From the NCBI RefSeq assembly GCF_001561915.1, contig NZ_LSKU01000001.1, forward strand, positions 93,829-139,532: a stretch of 45,704 nt of DNA. The letters run 5' to 3'. Position numbers and translations under genes: made by a program. Shown in pieces: positions 15,790 to 27,249 of the stretch. The first letter of the stretch is position 1. The number at the start of each line of letters is the position of its first letter. The notes below the pieces were generated by a model. That model ran no database searches, was not told the DNA's origin, and saw only the letters and a list, made by a program, of their open reading frames with translations. Origin of the DNA: Tepidibacillus decaturensis. Lineage in GTDB: Bacteria; Bacillota; Bacilli; Tepidibacillales; Tepidibacillaceae.

Positions 15790-16596
15790 ATGTACTTGGA
15801 ACGATATAGACAGATTATTCAGCTATGGCAGTCTTACAAAATTACATCTGCTGCTGATTTAGATAAATATCTTGATAGCTTTCGAATCCTATTTGCGTTT
15901 CATTCTGGGAAAATAGAAAACGAAGAAGTTACCTATCATGATACAAGGGAAATTTTTGAAAATGGTAGAGTGGTTAACTATACAGGAAGCCCTCGTGCCT
16001 TATTTGAACAACAAAATCAAAAGTTATGTTACGAGGTATTGAAAGAAAAAATTGTACAGAAGGAGCCCCTTAGCATAGAGTTAGTCAAGGAGATTCATAA
16101 GGTTCTTACAAGTGGAACATATGATGAGCGTAGGTATATTGCAAATCTAGAGCGACCTGGCGAGTTTAAAAAGCATGATTATGTAACTGGATTCTATGAG
16201 GTTGGTTCCGCTGTGGAAAATGTGGAAAGAGAAATGGAAGAGTTGATTGCAGAAGTAAACGATTATGAGGGAAAGGATGCCTTAAAGGCTGCAACTTATC
16301 TTCACGCAAGGTTTGAGTTTATCCATCCCTTTGCTGACGGTAATGGACGTGTCGGCAGAACGCTTATGAACTATTATCTCATGATACATAATCACCCGCC
16401 CCTTATCGTCTATGACGAAGATAAGCGGATATATTATGAGTGCCTGCAAAAATATGATGAAACTGAGGATCTAAACCCTTTGTATGAGTTTTTCAAATAT
16501 GAAGTGGAAAAAACATGGGAAAAGACGTTGGCACTTGCCAATGGCATAAATCAGGAGCGCAAAGGCTTGTCAGAATTAGAGGATAAACTTTTTTAG
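15790..16596 (+). CDS. Fic domain protein (AMP-transferase family), class II-like
   Basis: A 268-residue protein with the full Fic motif HPFADGNGRVGR (His 179). It also carries an N-terminal inhibitory motif SGKIEN at residues 39-44, matching (S/T)xxxE(G/N), so Glu 43 should block ATP binding by auto-inhibition. Fic enzymes transfer AMP or other phosphate-containing groups onto hydroxyl residues of target proteins. ATG at 15790 abuts the purine-rich site; TTG at 15796 is an alternative with better spacing. A likely -10 (TATAAT) is at 15759-15764. It may form a two-gene unit with the DUF6429-like gene 12 bases downstream. Confidence 0.88.
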   Translation: MYLERYRQIIQLWQSYKITSAADLDKYLDSFRILFAFHSGKIENEEVTYHDTREIFENGRVVNYTGSPRALFEQQNQKLCYEVLKEKIVQKEPLSIELVKEIHKVLTSGTYDERRYIANLERPGEFKKHDYVTGFYEVGSAVENVEREMEELIAEVNDYEGKDALKAATYLHARFEFIHPFADGNGRVGRTLMNYYLMIHNHPPLIVYDEDKRIYYECLQKYDETEDLNPLYEFFKYEVEKTWEKTLALANGINQERKGLSELEDKLF

Positions 16597-16608
16597 GGGT
16601 GAAGCGTG

Positions 16609-16851
16609 TTGGAGAAGAAAATAAAGGAACTTACCCTTTTGCTTATGTATCTTACTTCATGGAACGAAGATATAGGACTCGGTGAAGTTAGAAGCACATG
16701 GAAAGGATATCCCTTTGATACAATTAACGAATTAACAGATGAAGGCTTGATTTACGGAAGTCATCGTTCAAAGTCAGTGTCTTTTACTGATGAAGGAATC
16801 AAGGCAGCAGAAGAATTAGTAAGGAAATATTTATCCAAACCAGTTTGTTAA
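16609..16851 (+). CDS. DUF6429-like small protein
   Basis: About 80 residues: LLLMYLTSWNEDIGLGEV, then STWKGYPFDTINELTDEGLI and a C-terminal SKSVSFTDEGIKAAEEL. The WKGY-FD-N-L--EGLI--S-RSKSV--T-EG pattern is that of the DUF6429 family, which looks like a winged-helix fold. The function is unknown. TTG at 16609 has AGGGGTGA six bases upstream; GTG 16606 is only three bases away. It follows the Fic gene closely, so co-transcription is likely. Confidence 0.7.
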   Translation: MEKKIKELTLLLMYLTSWNEDIGLGEVRSTWKGYPFDTINELTDEGLIYGSHRSKSVSFTDEGIKAAEELVRKYLSKPVC

Positions 16852-17188
16852 ATTTGAAATTCTAAGTTCAAATATTAGCGATGGAAAAGAATACGTTGAA
16901 GAAATTGCAGTGATCGGACCTGTTTCAGATCAAAAAGCTACAAGACATTGTTGATGATATTGGTATTAGAGTTACCATTGAAGATGAAATTGTCACTTCA
17001 TATGGAATAGGTGGCAAAGAGCATTCTTTTGTAAAAATTGTGGATTCTATTAAAATTGGGGAATTTCAAATAAATAATGTTTATCTAGATTTTTCGTCAT
17101 TAGAGATCACGATATTAATGGTTTGTTAGGTTTAGATATATTGATAAAAGGTGGATATATTGTTGACACCACAAAGATTAACTGTTAG
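16852..17188 (+). pseudogene. Broken retropepsin-like aspartic protease gene
   Basis: Pieces of a small retropepsin-like protein lie in different frames: KFEILSSNISDGKEYVEEIA, then LQDIVDDIGIRVTIEDEIVT, SYGIGGKEHSFVKIVDSIKI, and, after another shift, RDHDINGLLGLDILIKGGYI. The order and the GLLGLD(I/F)L motif are typical of the family, but the active-site D-T-G segment is missing where the first shift occurs. At least two indels or deletions are needed, so this is a dead gene. Confidence 0.65.
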
Positions 17189-17191
17189 ATT
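17163..17191 (+). promoter_or_regulatory. Probable promoter of bglA
   Basis: TTGACA (17163-17168), 17-bp spacer, TAGATT (17186-17191). It lies within the tail of the protease remnant and would start transcription just before RAT 1. Confidence 0.5.
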
Positions 17192-17218
17192 TATAAGTAA
17201 ATTATATGTTTATTTTTA

Positions 17219-17295
17219 GGAATGTTACCGATAGGGCATAACCTGATTTATTTTGATTACACTAGACGTGTGTTCAAAACAAATCAGGTTTTTTT
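17219..17295 (+). terminator. RAT 1 and terminator upstream of bglA
   Basis: GGAATGTTACCGATAGGGCA then TAACCTGA resembles the ribonucleic antiterminator (RAT) of LicT/SacT-type proteins, though less closely than RAT 2 and 3. Its 3' end overlaps the left arm AACCTGATTT (17240) of a terminator whose right arm is AAATCAGGTT (17281) followed by Ts. LicT binding would prevent terminator folding. Confidence 0.7.
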
Positions 17296-17324
17296 GCTAA
17301 ATGTGAAATTTTAACTTTTCTTAG

Positions 17325-18788
<1,464 letters not shown>

Positions 18789-18791
<3 letters not shown>

Positions 18792-18825
18792 AAGCGTTGA
18801 CACTGTCTAAAAGTGAAGGTATACT
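18789..18825 (+). promoter_or_regulatory. cre box and promoter upstream of licT
   Basis: TGAAAGCGTTGACA (18789-18802) fits the CcpA cre consensus with one mismatch and overlaps the -35 TTGACA (18797-18802). A 17-bp spacer and TATACT (18820-18825) complete a strong sigma-A promoter. This implies glucose repression by blocking RNA polymerase. Confidence 0.75.
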
Positions 18826-18851
18826 GAAATCAAATTAATAAATATTATTTA

Positions 18852-18945
18852 GGGTTGTTACTGGTACGCAGGCAAAACCTAAGTCACTAAATTTTTTAAG
18901 ATCAAAACTGATCTTATTTATTTAGTTATGACTTAGGTTATTTTT
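18852..18945 (+). terminator. RAT 2 and terminator upstream of licT
   Basis: GGGTTGTTACTGGTACGCAG then GCAAAACCTAA (18852-18882) is a near-consensus LicT-type RAT. It overlaps the left arm AACCTAAGTC of a terminator whose right arm GACTTAGGTT ends at 18939 with a T-rich tail. The antiterminator gene thus controls its own expression. Confidence 0.9.
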
Positions 18946-19013
18946 ATTCAAAAAGATTTTTTTCATAAATCTATTAAATCGTTTGCAATCAGTAAAGAGA
19001 GGAGGGAAATCCT

Positions 19014-19850
19014 ATGAAAATAGCAAAAGTTATTAACAATAATGTTGTAAGCGTTATTCAAAATGGTGAAGAATTAGTTATTATGGGAAGAGGAATTGCT
19101 TTTCAGAAAAAACCTGGTGAAGAAGTGGAAAAAGAGAAGATTCAAAAAATCTTTGCTTTGAAGAATAAACAAACATCGGATAACTTTAAAATGCTACTTC
19201 GTGAAGTTCCTATTGAGCTAATGGTTGTAGTCGAAGAAGTTATTCAATATGCTAAAAATATATTAGGGAAAAATTTAAACGAGAACATTTATGTTTCTTT
19301 AACTGACCATATTAATTTCGCAATGGAACGGCATCAAAAAGGAGCACAGATAAAAAATTCATTATTATGGGAAATTAAGCATCTCTATAAAGAAGAATTT
19401 TTAATAGGATTAAAAGCATTAGAACAAATAAATGAAAAGTTTAATATTTCTTTACCTGAAGATGAAGCAGGTTTCATCGCTATTCATATCATTACTGCAG
19501 AAATGAATGAAGATGTTACAAATACGATGAATATTACTAAATTTATTCAACAAATCATTAATATCGTCAAGTATCATTTTAAAGTGGAATTCGATGAAGA
19601 TTCTTTAAACTATTATCGGTTTATTACCCATTTAAAGTTTTTCGCCCAAAGGGTTTTTAAAGGAACCCATTATGAAAACGATGATGATTATTTATATATT
19701 ATGATTAAACAAAAGCATAAAGAAGCAGCAAGATGTACTGAAAAGATTAAGGATTATATTAAAAAAGAATATAACCATGATCTAACGAATGAAGAAATGC
19801 TATATTTAACGATTCATATTGAACGGGTAGTTAATAGAAAAGAATCTTAA
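19014..19850 (+). CDS. licT: Transcriptional antiterminator of the BglG/LicT family
   Basis: RNA-binding regulator of 278 residues. The CAT RNA-binding domain occupies residues 1-55 (MKIAKVINNNVVSVIQNGEE then GRGIAFQKKPGE), followed by PRD1 (about 65-170, with DHINFAMERH) and PRD2 (about 172-278, with HLKFFAQR and YLTIHIERV). Phosphorylation of PRD histidines by the PTS sets activity: EII-dependent inactivation without substrate, HPr-dependent activation without glucose (family knowledge). A strong GAGAGGAGGG precedes the ATG. It sits between bglA and bglP, an unusual order, with RAT sites before all three genes. Confidence 0.93.
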   Translation: MKIAKVINNNVVSVIQNGEELVIMGRGIAFQKKPGEEVEKEKIQKIFALKNKQTSDNFKMLLREVPIELMVVVEEVIQYAKNILGKNLNENIYVSLTDHINFAMERHQKGAQIKNSLLWEIKHLYKEEFLIGLKALEQINEKFNISLPEDEAGFIAIHIITAEMNEDVTNTMNITKFIQQIINIVKYHFKVEFDEDSLNYYRFITHLKFFAQRVFKGTHYENDDDYLYIMIKQKHKEAARCTEKIKDYIKKEYNHDLTNEEMLYLTIHIERVVNRKES

Positions 19851-19887
19851 AATTAGTTTACAAAAATAGCTAAGTAGAATTTCAAAA

Positions 19888-19924
19888 TGATAGCGTTGAC
19901 AAAATGGATTCATTAAGATATAAT
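19888..19924 (+). promoter_or_regulatory. cre-like box and promoter upstream of bglP
   Basis: TGATAGCGTTGACA (19888-19901), two mismatches from cre, overlaps -35 TTGACA (19896-19901). After 17 bp comes a perfect TATAAT (19919-19924). Confidence 0.75.
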
Positions 19925-19960
19925 GAAAATATAGTAAAAAAATGAATAAATTAACATTTA

Positions 19961-21964
<2,004 letters not shown>

Positions 21965-21980
21965 ATTTCCAAGTTTAAAA

Positions 21981-22025
21981 AATAGGGTGTCCTAAATTAT
22001 TTAGGTACACCCTATTCTCTTTTTA
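21981..22025 (+). terminator. Intrinsic terminator after bglP
   Basis: AATAGGGTGTCCTAAA (21981-21996) pairs with TTTAGGTACACCCTATT (22000-22016), one mismatch, then TCTCTTTTT. It closes the beta-glucoside regulon. Confidence 0.8.
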
Positions 22026-22420
22026 AATAGTAGATTTATCAGCTTTAAAAATGATTCTGGCATCTTTCCTTGCAGCATCTAATACTTTCATGACGGAATA
22101 GCTATAATCTAATAAATCATAGCAATGCTTGAAATCTTTTTTCTTATAGATTTCGTTAAACACCGACAGTTCATAATATAATTTATTCGTATTTGTTTGT
22201 TCATTCAGCTCGATTTCATTGTCTTCTGTTGAGATTAGGATCTTTCGGCAATACAGGATTAAATACATTTGGTGTCTCACCATTAAGAAGTTGGTTATCT
22301 CTACTAGAATACTGGCTGTAATTACACTGGATAAACCTAATTTGCCCGACAACCTTCATCGAATTCTTCTCCTTAAATATTACATTTTTAATATTGTACG
22401 CTAGAAACAATAATATCAAT
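22023..22420 (-). pseudogene. Remnant of a Gfo/Idh/MocA-family oxidoreductase
   Basis: On the minus strand one frame gives VGQIRFIQCNYSQYSSRDNQ then LLNGETPNVFNP, the typical mid-region of this NAD(P)-dependent family. A second frame ends KLYYELSVFNEIYKKKDFKH, then DLLDYSYSVMKVLDAARKDA and FKADKSTI, the typical C-terminus. The Rossmann N-terminus and the segment between the two parts are absent and the frames differ. It is a dead fragment. Confidence 0.65.
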
Positions 22421-22509
22421 AATTCCCAACATAGTATAACTAATTAGACATGATGTCGCAATATTACGAATCACGTTTCATGAAATCCAATTAAAGTCGG
22501 AGGGATTAT

Positions 22510-23040
22510 ATGTCAAAGGAAGTAATACTAGGTGTTCAAAAATTAGGTTTTCAATGGGAGACGGAAGATCCATTTTTAATGACGATGTATCATAAAGACA
22601 ACTATCCAGAGGGAAATGATGAACAAGGCTCTAATACTTCATTGGATGGAAGGAATCTTGGGAATGATTTTACTTTGCGTGATGGCTTTAGAATGTATCA
22701 TGGTACTACCGTTCCAGGATTTCCTGTACATCCTCATTAAGGTTTTGAAACAGAAACGATTGTTCTTAAAGGGCTTGTGGATCATTTTGATTCAAAAGGT
22801 TCATCAGGTCGCTATGGAGAAGGGGATGTACAGTGACTTACAACAGGAAGTAGTTGCCAGCATTCAGAGATGTTTCCTCTCGTCCATAAAGATAAACCGA
22901 ATCCACTTGAACTCTTTTAAATTTGGATCAATCTTCCAGTAAAAAGTAAAATGGCTGAACCAGAATATAGGATGCTTTGGGCAAAGGACATTCCTGAGGT
23001 ACAATCCATTGATTCAAATGGTAGTATTAAGAAAAGATGA
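22510..23040 (+). pseudogene. Pirin-family gene with several nonsense mutations
   Basis: Begins normally after GGAGGG with VQKLGFQWETEDPF and continues with DGFRMYHGTTVPGFPVHPH, all strongly pirin-like (non-haem iron cupin). One frame carries on across three stops: TAA at 22738 where Arg is expected, TGA near 22833 where Trp is expected (DVQ*LTTG), TAA near 22918 where Gln is expected (LF*IW). It ends early at 23040 after KDIPEVQSIDSNG. All three stops can be reached by C-to-T or G-to-A transitions. The gene is inactive. Confidence 0.8.
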
Positions 23041-23073
23041 ATTCATTATAATAAAAGGAGAGCTTTATATAAA

Positions 23074-23634
23074 ATGAAAACTGAAAAAGAAAAAATGTTA
23101 AATGGTGAACTTTACAATCCAGCTGACCCAGAATTACTAAAAGAAAGATTAAACGCTCGAAGATTAACAAGATTATTCAATCAAACACTAGAAACGGATG
23201 AAAACAAGAGAACTGAACTATTAAAAGAACTGTTCGGTTCAACTGGAAAAAGTTTATTCATAGAACCAACGTTTCGATGTGATTATGGCTACAACATACA
23301 TGTTGGTGAGAATTTCTTTGCTAACTTTGATTGTGTTTTTTTGGATGTTTGTGAAATTCGAATAGGTGATAACTGTTTTATTGCACCAGGAGTACATATA
23401 TACACAGCGACTCATCCATTAAATGCGAATGAAAGAATTTCGGGTGTAGAATACGGAAAACCGGTAAATATCGGCCACAATGTCTGGATTGGTGGGAAAG
23501 CTATTATAAACCCTGGGGTTAATATAGGTAATAATGTCGTTATTGCTTCAGGTGCGGTCGTAACAAAAGATGTACCAGATAATGTTGTGGTAGGTGGAAA
23601 CCCAGCGAAAATAATTAAACAAATTAACTCATGA
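23074..23634 (+). CDS. maa: Maltose/galactoside O-acetyltransferase (hexapeptide family)
   Basis: Acetyl-CoA-dependent sugar acetyltransferase of 186 residues. It has the N-terminal [18 protein letters not shown] helix region and then left-handed beta-helix hexapeptide repeats (about 60-180: [49 protein letters not shown]). Catalytic His lies in TATHPL (about residue 115). It ends with the [10 protein letters not shown] signature. AAAGGAGAG precedes the ATG with a longish spacing. It stands alone between two pseudogenes and looks intact. Confidence 0.88.
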   Translation: MKTEKEKMLNGELYNPADPELLKERLNARRLTRLFNQTLETDENKRTELLKELFGSTGKSLFIEPTFRCDYGYNIHVGENFFANFDCVFLDVCEIRIGDNCFIAPGVHIYTATHPLNANERISGVEYGKPVNIGHNVWIGGKAIINPGVNIGNNVVIASGAVVTKDVPDNVVVGGNPAKIIKQINS

Positions 23635-23712
23635 GAAGAATATCAAAAAAATGATTAAATGGAGTGAAGGAATTGGCTACCTTAACCGTGTGGTGGATGC
23701 TCATTACAGCAT

Positions 23713-24066
23713 TTGGCGTATAAAGGTCAATTAGAGGCAAAACGAGAATTGGTTAAGGAAGCAATTGAAAAATATACGAATCTTCAAGATATAGAGATTC
23801 GGCTGACGATTGGAAAAGCGGAAGAATTATTACCAAAGTGGGTGAAAAATGGATTTCAAATTGAGTTATTAATTGTTGATCCACCAAGAACAGGTCTAGA
23901 CCCAAAATTGCTTAAGATGATTATTCAAGTAAAACCTAAACGTTTTATCTATGTTTCTTATAATCCTTCTACCCTAGGAAAAGATTTATCTATTCTGTTA
24001 AAGGAAGGGTATAAAGTGAAATATATTCAACCAGTCGATATTCCCGCAGACGACACATGTGGATAA
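23713..24066 (+). pseudogene. C-terminal remnant of an RlmD/RumA-like 23S rRNA m5U methyltransferase
   Basis: The surviving piece covers the end of the SAM-binding domain: [56 protein letters not shown]. The expected catalytic Cys of VSCNP is Tyr here (a G-to-A change would do it). One base is missing near 24042, since FPQTTHVDN continues in the next frame. The RNA-binding and N-terminal SAM parts are absent. Confidence 0.7.
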
Positions 24067-24089
24067 TTCGCAAAGAAAACAGCTTAAAA

Positions 24090-24245
24090 ACCACTATAGC
24101 AGTTACGCTTGATATAAAACGCAATATATACGATTTTGAAACTGAAAAAACAGAGCTGTTTTTTACCCTAAAATGATGATAAACCACTAATAAAAAACTA
24201 AGATTTTTTTAAAAAATGCTCAGTTAAAGTTGATGTTTTATAATA
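24090..24245 (+). other. Intergenic region with a short hairpin
   Basis: AAAAAACAG-AGC-TGTTTTTT at about 24146-24166 could end transcription of the methyltransferase remnant. TATAAT at 24238 could be the -10 of the next small gene. Nothing else recognised. Confidence 0.35.
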
Positions 24246-24269
24246 TTGTTAGTGAGCATTCGTTTGAGT

Positions 24270-24497
24270 ATGCGAATTAAAATTGAGGTGGTTAATTCTG
24301 TTTTTAATTCTTATTCATCGCCATTTGATAGGTTAAGTCAGAGGGATTTCCAAAACTTTGCTAATATAGGGGAGCAACTGTTTCTTCTTTATGATGAGGG
24401 CTACATAACTGTCGGCGAAATAATAGATTGTTACATAGAATCGGCTATCAAGGGCGGTTGGCTCATCTCCAGAGAGGAGGTGATGCTATGGAAGTAA
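24270..24497 (+). CDS. Small unidentified protein overlapping the toxin peptide
   Basis: About 75 residues: MRIKIEVVNSVFNS, then RLSQRDFQNFANIGEQLFLL, EIIDCYIESAIKGGWLIS and EEVMLWK. No family recognised; composition is ordinary, with alternating hydrophobic and charged residues. The start is uncertain (ATG 24270 lacks a clear ribosome site; TTG 24246 is an alternative). Its last codons contain the GGAGGTGATGCT ribosome site and ATG of the downstream toxin-like peptide, so the two overlap. Confidence 0.4.
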   Translation: MRIKIEVVNSVFNSYSSPFDRLSQRDFQNFANIGEQLFLLYDEGYITVGEIIDCYIESAIKGGWLISREEVMLWK

Positions 24498-24559
24498 AGG
24501 ACGCTTTAATTCTGATGTTCATGTTCGGCATGTTCATCTTAGCTTACTTTCCTACTTGA
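24488..24559 (+). pseudogene. Hol_Tox-type small hydrophobic toxin peptide, probably frameshifted
   Basis: A very strong site (GAGGAGGTGATGCT) precedes ATG 24488. The product MEVKDALILMFMFGMFILA is a single membrane helix of the 'putative holin-like toxin' family. As sequenced it ends YFPT-stop. If one T is restored near 24546 it would read ...LALLSYLKNK and stop at TAG just before the GTAGACCTCC hairpin, which is the ending expected for the family and is also encoded in the second copy at 29561. So this copy has probably lost one base. Confidence 0.6.
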
Positions 24560-24565
24560 AAAACA

Positions 24566-24690
24566 AGTAGACCTCCCTTGAGCTCGGAAAGCTTGGAGGT
24601 CTACCATCCACTTTCTATAGGTCGAACGCCTTTGAGGCAATCTATTGTAAGACCGTAGATCCTGCAACATCTGCGGTCTTTATAAGTTTA
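24566..24690 (-). ncRNA. Probable antisense antitoxin RNA region of the type I toxin locus
   Basis: Downstream of the toxin lie two stem-loops: GTAGACCTCC (24567-24576) with GGAGGTCTAC (24595-24604), and GACCGTAGAT/ATCTGCGGTC (about 24651-24679). The same arrangement, with GGCAATCTATTGTA between, is repeated at 29599-29700. In type I systems of this sort a convergent RNA from the opposite strand overlaps the toxin 3' end. Strand and extent are inferred. Confidence 0.4.
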
Positions 24691-24854
24691 TGTCAAAAAA
24701 CTGATATATAAACTATCTCTAGAATCATTTTATCATAAAAAAATTTAATTGGAAATGATTGAATTTACATTAGAAAATGTATTTTTGATCTGTATTAAGA
24801 TATAATATCAGTATATAGAAAATTAGATATCGGAAATGAGAAGAGGGATCAAAA

Positions 24855-25607
24855 ATAGTTACTTTTAATAAAATTGAAGAACTGTTACACCAGTTAAATT
24901 CATATAGACCTCTAAATGAGGGTGAGTTATTGAGATTAAGAGAAGAATTTTTAATAAACTTCACTTATAACTCCAATGCCATTGAAGGTAATTCTCTTAC
25001 ACTACAGGAAACAGCCCTAATAATAAAAGAGGGTATTACAATCGATAAAAAGCCTTTGAAAGATCATTTGGAGGCAGTGGGTCATAAAGAGGCTTATTTA
25101 TATGTTGAGGAATTAGTACAGAAAAAAGTTCCAATATCCGAGAAGGTAATTAAGGAAATTCACAGCCTTGTTTTGATGGATAGACGGGCAGATAGAGGAA
25201 TATACAGGCGTGTACCAGTAACCATTATGGGGGCTATTCATACACCTCCTGAGCCATATCTTGTGCCGGTACAAATGGAACAGCTTATAATGCATTATGA
25301 GCAATTGTCATCTCTCCACGTTGTTGAACGGACGGCAATATTTCATTTGGAATTTGAAACCATTCATCCATTTATTGATGGTAATGGTAGGACTGGACGT
25401 TTGCTTTTAAATCTTGAGCTGATGAAAGAGGGTTATCCTCCCATCAATATTAAATATGGCGACCGTAAACGTTATTATAATTGTTTTACAAGCTATCACA
25501 CGAACGGAAAGGACCCTTCAGAGATGGTTTCCCTTATTAGCCAATACCTTGAGGAGGAACTTTCAAGATATGTTGAGATTGTAAGAATCGCCAATGAAAT
25601 TCGTTAA
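24855..25607 (+). CDS. Fic domain protein with inhibitory motif, unusual ATA start
   Basis: Second Fic protein, about 250 residues. The family-typical N-terminus (FNKIEELLHQLNSYRPLNEG, then EEFLINFTYNSNAIEGN) is in frame from 24855. Fic motif HPFIDGNGRTGR begins at His 171; inhibitory motif SNAIEG fits (S/T)xxxE(G/N). The codon correctly spaced after AGAAGAGGGA is ATA (24855), where ATG would be expected; the first in-frame TTG (24930) lacks a ribosome site and would cut off part of the inhibitory helix region. Either ATA is used, or the start has mutated and the gene is weak or silent. A terminator follows immediately. Confidence 0.75.
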   Translation: MVTFNKIEELLHQLNSYRPLNEGELLRLREEFLINFTYNSNAIEGNSLTLQETALIIKEGITIDKKPLKDHLEAVGHKEAYLYVEELVQKKVPISEKVIKEIHSLVLMDRRADRGIYRRVPVTIMGAIHTPPEPYLVPVQMEQLIMHYEQLSSLHVVERTAIFHLEFETIHPFIDGNGRTGRLLLNLELMKEGYPPINIKYGDRKRYYNCFTSYHTNGKDPSEMVSLISQYLEEELSRYVEIVRIANEIR

Positions 25608-25634
25608 AACCGGTAGTATTTACTATCGGTTTTG
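25606..25634 (+). terminator. Terminator after the second fic gene
   Basis: AAAACCGGTAGTA pairs with TACTATCGGTTTT around a tiny loop, followed by TTGTTGTT. It overlaps the stop codon. Confidence 0.7.
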
Positions 25635-25685
25635 TTGTTATTCTTCTCAAATAGTATGCAATGTCAATTATAAGAAGTAATAATT

Positions 25686-25862
25686 TGCCAACGGTTACCT
25701 CCTATTCCTGTGTGGTACCGTTGGTATTTTTTATATCTTCTTCTGTCTTTATGATTTTTTCTTGTAACATTTATTAATATTATCAAAAAATATTTTCAAA
25801 ATTTAGCAAAAGTAAGGTAATATTCCTTCAGTATAATTGGCTTCGAAAGGAGGGAAGGTTTA
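25686..25862 (+). repeat. Terminator-promoter module, copy 1
   Basis: CCAACGGTTACC (25688-25699) and GGTACCGTTGG (25714-25724) form a hairpin with a T tail. About 100 bases on comes TATAATTGG (near 25834) and AGGAGGGAAGGT. The whole stretch resembles 27250-27412: shared hairpin, TTGTAACA-TTATTAA-ATTATC, TATTTTCAA, GTATAATTG and GGGAAGGT in the same order, roughly three quarters identical by eye. It precedes a secreted-protein gene, as does copy 2. Confidence 0.6.
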
Positions 25863-26000
25863 AAATCTTTGGGAGAGGTGATAGCAGTGTAGCAAACCAA
25901 AAAGGGATTTAACGTGAAAATTTCAGACGAAGGGAAAAACAGATTTGAGGCCCTGAAGGGCAAGAGTGTTTCCTAAATAAAAGTTAAGGAGGATAAATTT
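25863..26000 (+). other. Leader of the secreted-protein gene
   Basis: Contains GGGAGAGGTGATAGCAGTG and a 20-codon frame (VKISDEGKNRFEALKGKSVS, 25914-25976) that looks like a protein N-terminus but stops early. It could be a leader peptide or a remnant. No further feature seen. Confidence 0.25.
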
Positions 26001-26363
26001 ATGTTTGTGTTAAAAAATGAATTAGTAAAGATTACCATGGGTTTTATGGTTGCATCTATTCCGACCTTCATGACCATCATGCCTGTCAGCGCTGCAGATT
26101 TTCACCCCAATTCTGACCTAAAGGAGCATGCTGCAGCACAGATCACTGTCATGGAGGATGGGAAAACAAGACAAATATTAGTTGAACCAAGATCCACCGC
26201 ACCAATAGATGAAGGACAAGCGGTAGATGAAGAAAGCACCGCTCCCGCCGGCCAAGAGAGTGTGCAAAATAGATTCTACAGCGGGCTCCTTAACTCATAC
26301 GACAGATTACTGAGCATCTACGAACGGTTATTAGATTTTTTTGGAATGACCGCCACTAACTAA
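26001..26363 (+). CDS. Small secreted protein of unknown function
   Basis: 120 residues with a signal peptide (FVLKNELVKITMGFMVAS, then MPVSAAD; predicted cleavage after ASA-type VSAA near residue 31-32). The mature part is acidic and Pro/Ala-rich (VEPRSTAPIDEGQAVDEEST) with a C-terminal helix (YSGLLNSYDRLLSIYERLLD). No family recognised. AAGGAGG is well placed upstream. Its upstream region is a near-duplicate of that of the lipoprotein gene at 27497, suggesting shared regulation or a common origin. Confidence 0.65.
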   Translation: MFVLKNELVKITMGFMVASIPTFMTIMPVSAADFHPNSDLKEHAAAQITVMEDGKTRQILVEPRSTAPIDEGQAVDEESTAPAGQESVQNRFYSGLLNSYDRLLSIYERLLDFFGMTATN

Positions 26364-26397
26364 TTTACTTTAATAACACAATATTACCAGTTCATGA

Positions 26398-26436
26398 CGT
26401 CCGGCACAGGGAGTAGATTCCCGTCGCCGGGCGTTT
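26398..26436 (+). terminator. Hairpin after the secreted-protein gene
   Basis: ACGTCCGGC pairs with GCCGGGCGT, with an inner GGGA/TCCC helix, followed by TTTAAT. A plausible terminator with a short T tract. Confidence 0.5.
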
Positions 26437-26452
26437 AATGCTTCACCTTAAT

Positions 26453-27231
26453 ACGACATTAGCCAATCAGCAGATGCACAGCTCAATAAATTGACGGTAA
26501 GACTACAGAAGATACAAGGCGAAAGCTACAGAATGGAAGAAGAAAGAGCCCGGCTGTTTGCGGAAATATCGCATGAGTTGCGTACCCCTCTTACTTCTGT
26601 TCAGGGCTTTGTTGAGGCTATCCGCGATGGTATGGTGCAAGACGAAGCGCTACAGGAGAAGTATTTGGAGACGATTTATACTCAAACGGTGCATATTACC
26701 AGGTTGGTAGATGATATATTGTCATTAAGCCGCCTGGAAAGCGGGAATATAACCGTAGAAAAACTGCCGGTGGACTTGATCGCTCTGGCTCAAGGGGTGG
26801 TCATGTCCATGGAGGGTTTGGCCAATAGCAAAAATATCTCGATGGTGTTAGAGAAAAAAACAGAGAATGCTATCATGGTAGGGGACGTTGACCGGATGGA
26901 ACAGATTATTAGGAATCTGCTGAAGAATGCTGTCAGAGCCACGGAGAATGGTACCATCAGGGTTAGCGTGGAATCCCGGCAAGATGAAGTGATACTAACC
27001 ATTGAGGCTAATGGTATTGGCATACCGCCTGATGACCTGCCGCACATTTGGGACAGGTTTTATCGAGTAAAAAACCAGCGCAATAGTAACATGCAGGAAA
27101 AAGGGACTGGTCTGGGACTGGTGATTGTGAAAAAGCTAGTTCAATTACAAGGCGGGAAGATAGATGTTGCAAGCCAATTAGGAAAGGGAACGACTTTTAC
27201 CATCAGTTTTCCTTCTTTTACATCGAAATAG
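26453..27231 (+). pseudogene. 5'-truncated sensor histidine kinase
   Basis: The open stretch starts in the end of a HAMP-like linker (DISQSADAQLNKLTVRLQ) and keeps the DHp domain (H-box FAEISHELRTPLTSV) and ATPase domain: N box RNLLKNAVRAT, G1 box ANGIGIP, F box WDRFYRV, G2 box GTGLGL. Membrane segments and sensor are missing and there is no ribosome site before the first TTG (26491). In the G1 box the conserved Asp of D-x-G-x-G is Ala (EANGIGI instead of EDNGIGI), a residue that contacts the adenine of ATP, so even the remaining part would probably be inactive. No cognate response regulator is next to it. Confidence 0.7.
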
Positions 27232-27249
27232 GTAATTTCCCTTGTTAAT

